From positions 153,251 to 217,250 of the forward strand of contig JASANG010000238.1 of NCBI GenBank assembly GCA_030248215.1: a DNA stretch of 64,000 bases, given 5' to 3'. The notes beneath the pieces were generated by a model. That model had not been told where the DNA came from. It saw only the letters and a program-made list of their open reading frames with translations, and did not search any database. Made by a program: the position numbers and the translations under genes. Position 1 is the stretch's first letter. Every line of letters begins with the position of its first letter. Positions 46,309-57,969 of the stretch are shown here, in pieces. This stretch comes from Enoplolaimus lenunculus. Taxonomy: Eukaryota; Nematoda; Enoplea; Enoplida; Thoracostomopsidae.

Positions 46309-47160
46309 GTTTGAGAAATACTTGTATTATGTATTTCTAAACAAAATGACAATACCGCCGCTGCCGCCGATTGACTTTTGAAATGCATATTTATTATTGA
46401 CTTAAACGAAAGTTTGAAATTTGAGACTTTGTAAACTTTAAAAATATACGAATGATTTGGTAGAAAAAAATAGACGAAATATTTTGACTAATTCAGAAGA
46501 CAGTATAAGTTTTAAGGAATACGTATGCTATGTCGCAAGGTACGTGTAGTCCGGTGAGCATTCAACAGTGGCAGAGGTTCAGTTTGATTATTGTGAGTAA
46601 TAAACCTATGGCTTTTTTGAACGAGTCTGCAACTTTACCGAAATTTGCTTGGCATTAAATGTTCCCAGGCATGTCTTAACGTATTGGGAAGATCGTTTGC
46701 AAACCATTGAGCTCTGTTTCTCAATGCCAACCTACAAAGTAAACCATCCAGCCAGTTTAGTTTGGTTTGATCGTTTGTGGGTTTAGTACCCTGGTATTCA
46801 AAAAACTGAACGTCGCATTGCGCGCCGGTAGGTATATTTTAAAAATACCACCTGGTTCTGGGCCACGCGTTTGCTGAAAATACACCGTATTATTCGCGTG
46901 CTAATGATTGATTATGTGAAACGAGTGATTACGACAAGTGAAACATATTTTTAATGAAAAAGAATTTAGTTTAAAACACTATAGTAAGCATATATTATAT
47001 ATTTATTTACTTGTTTATTTATATTTTTGTACTGCAGAATAATTGTTTTCGTTTTCAACTAAGTTTGAACGCGAAGAATAAACCGGCGTAAGTCGAATTT
47101 TCTGGTTAATATTCGGTATTTTCCTTTGTTTAGGCTGCCGGCGTTGTTAAAATCCTTGTA

Positions 47161-47269
47161 CTATAGTGATCCGAATAAGAGTGGGACTGATATTTACGGG
47201 CTCGTATTGATTGAAACTCAAAATGGGACCCCCTTATTACGACACACCCTCTTATTCGGGTCACTACAG
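47161..47269 (+). mobile_element. TA-flanked MITE, copy F (109-bp minimal derivative)
   Basis: Both terminal repeats and both TA flanks are present but almost the whole interior is gone, leaving the ends plus about 55 bp. This is a MITE reduced from a MITE. Confidence 0.85.
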
Positions 47270-47439
47270 TATGGTTTTTGGATATTTTGGCTTTATGATG
47301 GTTCGCCCAGATTATTATACACACATACTCGAATTTTTAAAGATTACGTTTTTCAGGGCTCACGACCTTTGTTTGAAATCGAAGGAAAAACTTTTACCGC
47401 TCTCTTATATGTGGTTTATTACAATTTAACCTTCTCACA

Positions 47440-47580
47440 AATATATATTTTTTCAATTTCATATGAGATGTATTTTCATGGTAAGATTCGAGCCCCAGTC
47501 TTCCGGGTGGGAAGCATTTACGATGACCACTGAAATATAGGAGCTTGACGCTCGAGCCCGAGGGGGCTCTCCCGTCATGT
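47440..47580 (-). repeat. tRNA-like SINE (family A), copy
   Basis: Reverse-strand copy: GAGCCCCAGTCTTCCGGGTG, TTTACGATGACCACTGAA and CTCGAGCCCGAGGGGG match the 44.5-kb copies in inverse order, with the tail TTTCATATGAGATG at the left. Confidence 0.6.
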
Positions 47581-48695
47581 GGAGATTTTGCTCTGCGCAT
47601 ATGTTACAATTGTTAAACACTTCTCACAGTGTCTATATTGCTCGTATGTTATTGCATTTAGTTGCTCACAGTATACTCTATGAGTCAGAGGGTTAATATC
47701 AAATTTTCATCAAACACTATAACAGGTACAAAATGGAGCGCCAGAAAAATATCTGCATAAAGATACAAATTATATTATAATTTTCTGTCTGAATATAAAA
47801 TTTCGCAGTATGGGGCATAATTCTGTTATTGCTTGGCTGTATACTGTAGGTTCGGTCAACAAAGACTAAAACTGCGGAATTGCAGGTTTACAAAACCTAT
47901 CCGTAAACCGTCGGAAGCATCACTACGGTGAAACCATCATAAATATTTTTCAAGCATTTATTTTTAATATTGATTCGGACACGAAACTAGCACCCAGAAA
48001 TTATTCGTCAACTTTAGGTATCTAGGTATTATATACAGTGTATATATATTTTTGGAATTCACCCCCCCAATACTTGTAAGAGCTACAAATATTAATTTAC
48101 CGTTGCTGATGTGCGTTGTGTGACAACATGAGGTGATATTAAAATTCAACAGAGAATTTTTCACTGGCGAAATCTTTGTTTTAATTAAAAATTATACTGC
48201 ACTTTTTGTGAGCCGTTTCGCTTCGACAACAGTTCTTTGTTTTGAGACTTTTTAATTCCAAAACATAATTCTAAGGCATAGTTTATTTATTATTCAATTT
48301 TCAATTTTGTGCCGACAAACAAGATTTAAATATAGTAGAAATTGGACCTAGATGCTTTCTGGTTATAGCTGCCACACCAGTAAACTGAACATTTTTATAT
48401 TTAAATACAATCAAATACCCAACATATAGGATTTTAAACTAAACTGAATGAATCGATATATACTAAATTCAACAATAATTATTAAACTGTACGTATACAG
48501 ACGTAGCTAGAACCACATTTCTTGGCAATATAATTTGATGTAAATGTTTTTCTTGTATAATACAAGGCACTAACTTTCCCTATAGCGTACATTTCAGCTT
48601 AACTTTTTAAATTTGCGTGCAACCTTAAAGTACATATTTTAATTTGGTTATTTTATCTATGAATCAATTCGCCGGCGACCAGGGACGCTTGACAG

Positions 48696-48902
48696 TGTGT
48701 GCCCGTGACAACGATGGTTGTATCAGAAGCAACGTTAATCATTATTGTTGCAATTGTGATCACATTCATAATAGTAATCTTCGGTATATCAATTGCAATC
48801 GCGTACTATGTTGTTACGCGACGAAATCGAGCGCGACATACGTATGAGTTAGCGTCGCAACAGCTGGTAACAAGGAAACAATCAGTGGAAGTTTACGTTT
48901 GA
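48696..48902 (+). CDS. Terminal exon of a single-pass membrane protein with a neurexin/syndecan-like tail
   Basis: Following an acceptor-like TTGACAG, an open frame runs to a TGA. It encodes a short lumenal piece, a long hydrophobic helix (TLIIIVAIVITFIIVIFG and on to AIAYYVV), then a 27-residue basic tail RRNRARHTYELASQQL...SVEVYV. The juxtamembrane RNR...TY pattern resembles the FERM/protein-4.1 binding site of neurexins and glycophorin C. The last residues EVYV look like the class II PDZ ligand of neurexin (EYYV) or syndecan (EFYA). Two AATAAA signals follow within 110 bases. Upstream exons were not found, so the ectodomain and true identity are unknown. It could be any type I adhesion protein. 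Confidence 0.45.
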   Translation, partial: CVPVTTMVVSEATLIIIVAIVITFIIVIFGISIAIAYYVVTRRNRARHTYELASQQLVTRKQSVEVYV

Positions 48903-48990
48903 CAATTGCGGTTTTACGCTGGATTCGTAAAATCAGGCATAGGTAAAATTATGTGCTCTTTGTGTCACAACATTTGAAAATCGTCTCAAA

Positions 48991-49007
48991 AATAAAACGC
49001 TAATAAA
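48991..49007 (+). promoter_or_regulatory. Polyadenylation signals after the membrane-anchor exon
   Basis: Two AATAAA hexamers (48991-48996 and 49002-49007) lie about 90-100 bases after the stop codon at 48902, as expected for a 3' UTR. Confidence 0.4.
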
Positions 49008-50239
49008 CGCTTTGCACGTTTCAAATAGCATCTTTGAAACCGTTTTTGCAGTAGCGAAGAAACCCTCAAACGAACTGCTAGTGTGGTAGAACTCAAAAGC
49101 AAAAACGCGAAAAGTGTTTTGTGTTTTTATGACACTATGCCGCGTAACTAATTTGAAAGTTTGAAATGAGCATGTGCGTTCGTTGTTTCTGAACTAGTCG
49201 ACTTTTAATCGAGCCAGTATTCCTTGCATAAAAGTTCGCTATAAAACACTTTTTAAAAGGAAGGATGAAAAATCGCTTGAGTGGTGTATTTAAAATGAAA
49301 TTTCAGTTAAAATTATAGTGTTAGTTGAAGCTAGAGCTAATTTTCTTTGCGTATATATATGCATTGTAATTTTGGTATATTGTTTGTTATAATTTTTTCA
49401 GAAACTGAATGTCAATTGTGATAACGTGCAATCGTAATAAATATCGGCTAAAATTGGATCGGCATGCTGTAATGAAAGTTTACATACAAAGCAGGGTGTT
49501 GCATCATTCCATATCTTCATTTGTATTAAAAACACTTACAGAACCAATTTTGGTTTCGGACAATGTAGATAAACCCGCACATCAGTAGAGCTATAACCTC
49601 AACACAGATAGACCTCTACGCGAAGTCGAAGGTTCGTTGAAGAAGTCAAACAGCGTCACTAATTTATGAAGAACACAGGAACGGCTGATAAGCAATATTA
49701 CATACAAATATTGGTAGAGTCGAAAGATTAACGTAAAATATTAGTGAAATGACTCGAAGAAATAGAAATATCAAAAGTTTGGGATACTTTGAAAGTGTGT
49801 AAGTATTTTGGTCGTTAATCGACGCTCGACTAATGATAATCTTTACGTTTCCACATAGAATATACTAGTAATCCGTAGTTGCACATCTGCAACTCTCATA
49901 TTATGCTGGGTCTTGGTATATGTTCAAAAGTATTTGTTTTTAAGCAAGTCTTGTCGAAGCTTTGAAACTTAAGTGACAACTCAGACAAACAAATCATCAT
50001 TTCAATATACGTACACAACATATTGAAACAGCAAAACAATATTTAAACAGAATACCTGTTTTCAATCAGAAGCTTCTGTAATTTACATATAATGTTGTAT
50101 ATATTTTTCCGTTCTAAGCAAATTTCTAACGTGAACTCACTTAATCAAAACCAAGCTGCCAACTGTTTCGAACGCGAGATGTAATTACACAACAATTTTC
50201 TGCCTGCAACTTTCTATTAATTTGCATATTGTGAATTTG

Positions 50240-50277
50240 CTGGAACGCTGCCCAAAATACGTATGTGGGAGTTCCAG
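50240..50277 (+). repeat. 38-bp hairpin repeat, copy
   Basis: CTGGAACGCTGCCCAAAATA, then CGTATGTGGGAGTTCCAG; CTGGAAC pairs with GTTCCAG, and TGCCCA partly with TGGGA. Confidence 0.6.
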
Positions 50278-50338
50278 CTTTAATATATAGATTTGGAACA
50301 AAGTGTAGCTGTATATGCACGAGATTTACATAATGCGT

Positions 50339-50480
50339 AGCGTTTAGAGCCCTCTCGTGTTCGAACGTTGAGCTCTCATAGTCGAGCAATGATGGCAAAC
50401 ACTTCCCATCAGGAACGCTACGGGGTAGCTTAAAATTATCCTCACACGAAATAGAACATATATATTCTTGTGGTAAAGGG
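50339..50480 (+). repeat. tRNA-like SINE (family A), copy
   Basis: GAGCCCTCTCGTGTTCGAAC, CTCATAGTCGAGCAATGATG and a tail with GGTAAAGGGT; more diverged than the 44.5-kb pair. Confidence 0.5.
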
Positions 50481-51150
50481 TAGTGGAGACAAACTTTTAT
50501 TTAACGCCAATAAAATTAATAATAGTGCCAAAATTTCATGATGTTCACCTGAATTTTAGGTTTATGTGACGGCCTGAAACCACCCTACAAAAACCGGTCA
50601 GTTTACTGTATTTAATCTTAAAACCCTACATTTTTCTTAGGAATTCTATCAAAAAACAGTTAAATTTTTCGGCCCATTTTAGACGAAAAGCGTACGGATT
50701 TAACATAGCGAACCTTGTTTTTGAAGTGGCTGTTTCGGATTTCCTAGTGTTATGTTTGATTACTCATTTGCACATTTTTAATGTATATTTACGTATTATA
50801 TCTAAACAAATAAATAAACCAAATTATAGCAATGAAGGAGTTTGTTACAGCGGCGGATTCAGAAATTTCTGATGGGTTGGTCACACCATATGTAATACTA
50901 AGTCAAAGAGGGCTAGGCTTGACTGGGACGTCTTGGATTCGACCGCCCTTAATTAGTAGGATGATTCGAGCATATACGATCTATATTATACTACCATCAC
51001 CCACCATTTTGGGCTTTGAAAAAGTGACCAATGTTACTTTTAGGGCCGTAACAGTAGGTAAACCTCCGGTTGTTAAGGAACGGACAATTTTTAAGATCGT
51101 TTATTTCAGGCAAGTTTGTCGATGAATCCGGGAGTCCAGAATTGTACATA

Positions 51151-51591
51151 CTGTATTGACCCGAACAAGAGGGGGTAATATGAGGGGGTCTCCATTTTGA
51201 GTCCGAATCAATAGGAGTCCGTATTCCTAATAAGAGTCCGTAAGCGGATAAGTCCCTAAACCCTAATTAGAGTCCGTAACGGTCAATTAACCCTAATTGT
51301 AGCGCATAAATGACTACAGGACCAAATAATTTGAATTCGAAACTGTAAAGCGTACTTAAATTTTGAAAGTACATTCCTAAATATATATATCCTTGAATTA
51401 TTGCTCAAGCTATTGACACAAGACAAATAAACGTTTAATTCAACGGATAATTGCAGTACCGTATATATCAGTAACGAAGGGCGGCGGAGCGTGGGTTAAA
51501 AATAAATAACAGTCCGTAACTGAATAACAAGGGGGTACCCTCTGGAGAATCCAAATAAATATCACTCCCCCCTCTATTCGGGTCACTACAG
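51151..51591 (-). mobile_element. TA-flanked MITE, copy G (441 bp)
   Basis: Full-length copy with TA flanks in the same orientation as copy A. It abuts a fragment related to the CGGATCCAG hAT-like family at 50853-50960. Confidence 0.85.
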
Positions 51592-51916
51592 TAATCTAGA
51601 ATGTTTTACCCTTGGTTCTCGAAAACTTACTGATGACTTTTCCGGCCCATGTTACTTTTAGGGCCGTCCTTGTGTCTGGTCGGTCTGTAAAAGAGTAGGC
51701 TTACATTCTAGACTTTTGTTGAACTAATGAGCCTAAAATGACAGGTATAGCGTCTAGAAACGCAACGACATATACCATTATAAAAATGCTTGATATTTTT
51801 TAAAATTTGTATATTGGCCCGACCAACAGGCTAGTAGAAAAAATAGTGACCCAGCAGTGAGTCAGTCCCTTTTAGGCCTGTCCCGGTTCCTGGTGGGTCT
51901 CTAAAAAGTAGGCTTA

Positions 51917-52486
51917 TTCGGGGTTCACGTTATAACTAGGGCCCGGAACACGTTTTGCCCCATGTTGATTCGACGTCAACATAAAATTTTGCTACCTAAA
52001 TAGCGGGTAACACGACAAAATGTGAATATTTGGCTTACAAATCACAGATGTCGAGCGATCATTGTGTAAAAATACACTTTCGTCATATGATACCACAAAA
52101 CATTAATATCATATGATATACATATATTCCAAAATTCCATTAAATACCATATGATACTACGCAGGACCACGTAATTTGTACTATTAACAAAATGGTAAAA
52201 AACTTGATTCCTGTTGCGTTAAATGATTTCGAACGCTGAATTAGCTTCTACGTTTCTGTTTCTGGCAAGAATTTTCTTAAAATATATTTAATATAAGTAC
52301 AAATAATTCAAATTTCAAACTTTAGTATCATATGACATTCTACAGGACAAGAAAGCTTACCACAACTTTGCAGACAGTTTCAAACATATCATAAAAGCGG
52401 ATCAGTTAGCGGACAGAATGTTACACGCTATTGTAATAGGGACAAAACCCGTTCCCCGCTGCCCCAGTTATAACGAGAACCCCGCA
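51917..52486. mobile_element. Harbinger-like MITE with TCATATGA palindromes, copy 2 (570 bp)
   Basis: Ends match copy 1 in inverted repeat form (TTCGGGGTTCACG at left, AACCCCGCA at right). The flanking duplication is TTA on both sides (51914-51916, 52487-52489). Three perfect TCATATGA octamers (52083, 52109, 52328) plus near matches are kept. Confidence 0.8.
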
Positions 52487-52555
52487 TTACATTCTAGAAT
52501 AATTTTTGCTTAGGCTTCGGAAAACGCTTTTGCAACGCTTAGGGGCCAATATTTT

Positions 52556-52819
52556 AAAGGCCGTCCCATTTTCCCGGAACAGAAATGCACCAGTAGTACC
52601 CGTCCCATTTTCCCGGGACAGCAATGTACCAGGAGTACATTCAAAAAAATTAATTGGGACAGATGGAACTAACGGTACAGCTGGGACAGATCAGACACTT
52701 GGACATATATATACATATCCATATCCTACGTAAATATATCTGCCTGTGCATGTGTAACCAGGAGCATATAATTGTGAACTCCGGGTATACTTGTGTTCCG
52801 GGAAATTGGGACGGCCTTT
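52556..52819. mobile_element. 264-bp MITE with 26-bp inverted ends
   Basis: AAAGGCCGTCCCATTTTCCC at the left is mirrored by GGGAAATTGGGACGGCCTTT at the right. The left end is followed by an imperfect second copy of its own terminus (CCGTCCCATTTTCCCGGGAC). No clear target duplication, so it is unclassified. Confidence 0.65.
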
Positions 52820-52897
52820 ATAGTAGCATAGGCCGGCTTAGGAATACGCTTAATCTATGCGTTCATGTTTTTCGTTTCGGATATTTTGATCGTGATC

Positions 52898-53075
52898 GCG
52901 GCCCATGTAAAGATTAGGGGCGGAACGTTTTTTTGCGACACTAGAAAAAAGTAAGCTTAATAAATTTTAGATTATTTTTTGCTTGGCTTAGGAATATGGT
53001 CATTATTACGCTTGGGCTTAGGAATATGGTCATTATTACGATACTGTTTCGCCCACGTTCTTTACATTGACCTTC
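52898..53075 (+). repeat. Dispersed repeat with TTAGGC-like run, copy 4
   Basis: GGCCCATGTAAAGATTAGGG, GCGGAACGTTTTTTTGCGAC, then a tandem duplication of a 30-base unit (TTAGGAATATGGTCATTATT twice, about 52989-53042). Confidence 0.55.
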
Positions 53076-53831
53076 TTCGCCATAACATTACATAAAACAC
53101 GCGGCTATTTTACTGCTACATCAAAAGCAAACAGACAACAAATACAAATACATTCAAAACTTACCGAAATTTTTTTGCAGACACAATGTAATAAAAAGTC
53201 CAAATCGTCTAACATTCGCAGAATCGATTCCGAACTCTGCGTTTTGTCTGAAAAATTGCGGTGCATCCGCTATTTTTTCTTTAAAACTTTACAAAACTCT
53301 GTGAATATTTCCATAGTCCCAATTGTAGTGGCAAAAGAATATAACTATTTTGAAACTTTTATACTTCAATTACCGTTTTCCATTTCCGTTATTTTGATCA
53401 CAATCCGTTTCTTTATTTTTACTATCCGTTTATATACTTCCTGACATTTATATATGTTGTAAAATCAACTTAATGTTTGACCACAAACTACTAAAACTGA
53501 TGTAGCTCGTTACTGAATTGAAGTCTAACCTTTTGTGTCAATCGCGAAACTGTCGACTAAAATTATTTGTGTCATATTATTGCTTATTTGAAAAATTTCA
53601 AATTATATGTTTTCAGTGGTGGTCGAAAGGAAATTTTGCGTTCCACATTATATATCCGTAACCAAATTTGTACTGCATTCATTTTCTGAATCAAACTTCA
53701 TTCAAAAATGTCAAAATTTCTCTTCCGGTCTTAAGTTTCTGAATTGGCACCTAAAAGTTATTGTTAGTCACCAATTGGCATCGACTTATAAAACAAAAAA
53801 ACCATTGCCCAAACACACGCTAACACACATA

Positions 53832-54117
53832 CTGTAGTGACCAGAATAAGAGGGGACTGATATTTATTTGGCCTCTCCAGAGGGTACCCCTGTTATTCGG
53901 TTACGGACTGTTATTTATTTTTACTCACTGTTATTTATTTTTAACCCGCCCTCCACCGCCTTTCGTTACTGACATATATCCGGTGTTGCAACTATCCGTT
54001 AAATCAAACGTTTATTGGTCTTGAATCAAAAGCTTGAGCGATAATGCAAGGTTATACTTAGAAATATACCTTCAAACTTAAGTATGCTTTAAGGTTTCGA
54101 ACTCAATTATATTTGGG
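53832..54117 (+). mobile_element. TA-flanked MITE, copy H (truncated)
   Basis: The left end CTGTAGTGACCAG after TA matches copy B. A short internal duplication (CTGTTATTTATTTTTA twice) is present, and the right half is lost near 54117, just before the G gamma stop codon region. Confidence 0.75.
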
Positions 54118-54409
54118 CCTGCAAACGAAGCGCAAAAACAGTCATATGCTACAATACTGATTACATTTCTACCGCGTGGCTCTGCGGCGCTTAGAACTCC
54201 ACATATGTGCTAACACAAAATATGCTGCTGCTGCTGCACCATGCAAATGACTAGAATGTATTACAATAAAAAGCATTAAGTACAAAACGACAGAAACCAA
54301 ACAGTAGAAATAAATATATCGTACTGACAGATCGCAATCCGAGAGAAAGCCTCAAACGGCGTCGTACTCTCAGTGAGATCATAAAAATGCGATGAAATAC
54401 AAAAATCGT

Positions 54410-57108
54410 TCATAAAATCACACATGACGATTTTTCGCGGAATGGATTTTCTTTTTGATTCGCGAAGCCAGTGACGAGTATATCTTCATTTTGATGTTCT
54501 TCTACGAAGCTTAAATGTAAATGAATTTTAAGTATTAATTTATTACGTACATAAGATATGTATATTTGAGTCATTTATTGCCAAGTGAACAACGCAAGTT
54601 TTAGCATTGACATAACCTTATTTTATGTAATATATAGTTTTCAAAATGTCACCGATTTTAAAGAGATGCCATCTGATAGCGTTTTACAAACAAAAAGTAT
54701 ATTTATTAGAGATGTCCCGGGGCCTCGTTTTATATACGTTTTGCTAATTAAATTACTGATTTTATTTAGCAGGGTACAACCTGGTACCTAACAATACAGA
54801 AGCCGAGCCTTTAACATCAGGCTCTATTTCCATAATGAAGAAATGCGCGAAAAACGCGGCATTTTGATCCCCCCGGAACACCCAAAAACACTTGGATTTT
54901 ACTGTGACTGCCATGGATGGGCGGTCTCGGTAAGTCTCGGGATTTGGCTGGTCTCAGTGTCACTTTTTGTCAGTCTCGGTGGTTTGCAAACCGAGACCAA
55001 AGAGGTGACAAAGCGATAAGCAATCAGAAAAATTTTCCTTCGATCGCAGCATTGGCCTGGAAGTACTTGCGCATTTCGCTCGCCTACCAACACAGACAGC
55101 GAACGATTGTAGAGCACCGCTACCTAGTTATACAGCGATTTGAGAAACAGAATGACCCCTGCGGTTACCCAAAATACTATTTTTTGAAAGGAAACACAAA
55201 CCACTTTGATTTTATTGTGACAAAGTACAAATACGTAGTTGCATTTTAGCGTTTAAAACATTTATAGCATCGTGTAAAAATATTGGGCATCCGCATTCAT
55301 AACGTCTACGCTATGTAAAGAAATTCTCCAGTCTATTCCGTTTGCCCGGGATCAAAAACAACACTATAGCTTTGAGTTAGGGTTGTACTGAGGGTGTTTT
55401 GAAACAGTGGTATTTGTCCCGAGCCTTTTCGAAGGGTATGGGGACTGTTGCCAAGTGAAAAAAAAGAACAAATAAAGTTTGGCGGCGATTTATTAGTGAA
55501 ACGGCAATTCAGAGCAGAAAAAAATATTCAAAACTTTTGTTAAAGAAATCTTATTTTTATTTTCGGTAACGGTTAAAAATAGACCGAGACCAAGTCTCGG
55601 TCTCGGTAGATTGGGTCTCGGTCTCGATCTGACTTTTTTGACCGAGACCGTCCATCCCTGGTGACGACAAAGCACAGATAGTTGCATTTCCGCGTTTAAA
55701 ACATAAAACATTAAAGGCAACGTTAAAAAAATTAGGGTCATCCGCATTTATAACGTAACGCTATGTTAAAAAATTTTCCAGTCTATTCGGTTTGCCCGGG
55801 AGCAACAACACTATAGCCCTGAATTAGGCATTGTACTGAGGATGTTTTGAGACAGTGTGATTTGTCCCGAGCCCGTTCAAAGAGCATGGCGACAGCAGCC
55901 CAGTGAAAAATAAAGTAAAAAGCGGTAATTGAAAGCAGATAATCCGGTTCCGGCAAATTGTTACAGGAATAAAAAATTCCGGTATATATTAAATTTTGGT
56001 CAAGAGAAATTAAGATATTTATTAAAAATGATGCTAAAAATTAAGTAATTTCATTCGTATAGTATATAAACCTTGACAATCGCCGAAAATAAACCGTCGA
56101 AGGTAGGTTGCACTTCTATGGATTATAAAATCTAAAATACAGCAGATAAAGTGAATACCTATCTCCAACTATGGGTTATTTCATAAAATATTGCAAAAAG
56201 AAAATTAAAATGATTTTTTCGGTGGCATGTATTTTTTATCTTAGTTTTATTTTCGGCGCGGTTAAAAATTGACCGAGACCGGGACCAAAAGTCTCGATCT
56301 CGACGTATATAAAGGTTAAGTGACAATTATATACGTACGTATATGTACTTTCGAATCAAATTGCATTCCACATTTTAACTACGTACTGTTTTTGTTGGCC
56401 TCATAAAATACATATATACGTAATGTACGGGTAAATTTTTACGCTATGTACGTATGTTAGTTAACACTTTAAAAACATAGGTAGCATGTTAATATAGCTT
56501 CAAATATCCATTAAAAGAACTTGAAGGAAAAAGTGGTGCAGTAAAATTAGCTGGTTGCGGAAACCTGCACAAAGGCTCGTTTTTTGGCAAGTTAAAATTG
56601 GCAACAATTATTGCTATTAACATGATATATAGAGCACGAAATTCCCCACATTTTAAGGTATATATTGGACGTCGTTAACGAGTCTGTGGTTCCGTAGTCC
56701 GTTAAAACGTCAGGGGGGGTTCAAAATGCGGCGTTTTCCGCTCCTTTCCTCTAAAAAGTTAAACAATCACGATAATTTAGTACTATTTGCTACGTATTGT
56801 GATTTTCGTCATAAGTAATCGTATAATATAGAGTTGTTATATATGTTTCGTTTCAGTAATGAATACCCCTCAATGTAGAATATGATAGCCGAATGTTGAT
56901 TTTTTATCGGACCTGAGTCGTATATTCGGTTGCACTGTTATTTTGCCCATTAATTCTCTACATATTTGCCTTAAAACAAACTTTCTTGAGATAAAATGTC
57001 ATATTACCGTTTCAAGTCTTCAGCAACACGAGAAACTGGCAATCGTTCAACGGCAGCTTCCCGGCGCAATTGCTCGACTTGTTTCCTGACTTGTTGAAGA
57101 TTCGACAT
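54410..57108 (-). CDS. Heterotrimeric G-protein gamma subunit
   Basis: Two exons, 57008-57108 and 54410-54509, joined in phase (CG plus C gives Arg), encode a complete 66-residue protein. The gamma subunit forms an obligate dimer with G beta and anchors it to the membrane for GPCR signalling. The start MSNLQQVRKQVEQLRREAA is the N-terminal coiled coil. The second exon gives FVEEHQNEDILVTGF and KENPFREKSSCVIL with the conserved NPFREKSSC core. The final CVIL is a CAAX box; a last Leu predicts geranylgeranylation. It is closest to the Drosophila G gamma 1 type in recalled sequence. The ~2.5-kb intron contains a hAT transposon relic. Nothing is missing from the short reading frame. Confidence 0.94.
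54911..55660 (+). mobile_element. hAT transposon relic with hATC dimerisation fragment
   Basis: Ends are inverted repeats (GGATGGGCGGTCTCGGT at left, ACCGAGACCGTCCATCC at right) with an imperfect eight-base flank match (GTGACTGC versus GTGACGAC), as expected for hAT. At 55031-55110 the frame reads FPSIAALAWKYLRISLAYQ, the C-terminal dimerisation motif of hAT transposases, followed by unrelated residues. Repeats of CGGTCTCGG mark both subterminal regions. It is a degraded DNA transposon in the G gamma intron. Confidence 0.75.
55675..56310 (+). mobile_element. Second, truncated copy of the hAT relic
   Basis: Positions 55680-55920 repeat the segment 55250-55480 of the neighbouring element (shared TCCAGTCTATTC, GTTTGCCCGGGA and ACTATAGC words), and 56260-56310 repeats the GACCGAGACC end. 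The order suggests a nested or duplicated insertion. Confidence 0.6.
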
Positions 57109-57329
57109 TTTGATAATATATACTTATATAGGCGTATTAAAGTTTATAAAGTTTAAAGCTCTAAAACTGAAGGCAGCTTTTTGCAGTAGCCGCAATCGTA
57201 CTGTGACAAACAGTACAATTTTTAAATATGCAATAAATTCATACGCGGATAAAGCTCTTTAGCGGTGTCAGTCTATGTAGGAATCAGGGCGATTTTTAGC
57301 TAAGCTTCTGAAAGGACAGGCAAAGAAGG

Positions 57330-57415
57330 GTGGCTCAAAATAGCGACCGTAGGATTCCGAGGCAAGCACTCTGCCACTGCGCCACGCAGCCCGCGCCAAC
57401 CTTTGCTGCCGGCAA
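57330..57415 (-). repeat. tRNA-like SINE head (family B), reverse copy
   Basis: On the minus strand it reads GGGCTGCGTGGCGCAGTGGC then AGAGTGCTTGCC, matching the 57757 copy through the A box and anticodon region. Confidence 0.45.
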
Positions 57416-57756
57416 GTGTACTATAACTTAATGCACTTGCACAAACACAGGAACAAGCATGTCTCAGATGCTTACATACCTCAATTTTCAACAAAATCGT
57501 CCCTTGACCGTCCACCCCCTATTCTCGACAGCATAGTGTACAAACCGCGACAATTTGCCATTGCTCTGAGGACTTTTAACTAAGCAACAGGAAGAGCAGG
57601 CAAACACGAGTGGCTCAAATTAGCCGGACTTAGGATTCCATGGCAAGTGTAAGCATGTGAGACATGCTTGTCCTGGTGCATATGCAATAAAAGCAATGCA
57701 CATTGTGTTGTACGGTCGACATATATAGTCGACAAATAACGCAGTTGGAGGGGCGG

Positions 57757-57835
57757 GCTACGTGGCGCAGTGGTAGAGTGCTCGCTTAAGGATCCAAAGG
57801 CTAAGAGTTCGATCCCCGCTCTAGCCCGCGTTTCC
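57757..57835 (+). repeat. tRNA-like SINE head (family B)
   Basis: GGGCTACGTGGCGCAGTGGT followed by AGAG gives an A box, GAGTTCGATCCCC a B box, and the acceptor ends GGGCTA and TAGCCC pair. The T-stem is weak and there is no clean anticodon arm, so this is a tRNA-derived repeat rather than a functional tRNA. Reverse-strand relatives lie at 57330-57415 and 57865-57915. Confidence 0.5.
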
Positions 57836-57864
57836 AACTGCTTAGTTGAAAGGTCTGCTGTCCC

Positions 57865-57915
57865 GCATCCTACCTAGACTGACAGCAAGCGCTCTACCAA
57901 TGTGCCACGCAGCCG
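57865..57915 (-). repeat. tRNA-like SINE head (family B), reverse fragment
   Basis: The minus strand reads CGGCTGCGTGGCACATTGGT then AGAGCGCTTGC, the A-box half only. Confidence 0.4.
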
Positions 57916-57969
57916 GATACACCAACTACTTTTTTGCACTTCACCTTCATATGCGTAGAAGCATGTCTC

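Larger units (their letters stand above)
49010..54400. other. Repeat-rich intergenic stretch
   Basis: Filled by listed MITEs, one SINE and TTAGGC-type repeats. A 125-codon open frame at 53067-53444 (plus) overlaps the end of a dispersed repeat, lacks an ATG near its start and is not supported as a gene. Confidence 0.4.

Noticed and set aside
53067-53444. 125-codon plus-strand frame as a gene
   Set aside because: It overlaps the end of a dispersed repeat, lacks a proper start and contains low-complexity phenylalanine- and isoleucine-rich translation of AT-rich DNA.
57757-57829. Functional tRNA gene
   Set aside because: A and B boxes and acceptor ends are present, but the T-stem pairs poorly, the anticodon arm is unclear and related partial copies lie on both strands nearby; a SINE head is the better reading.
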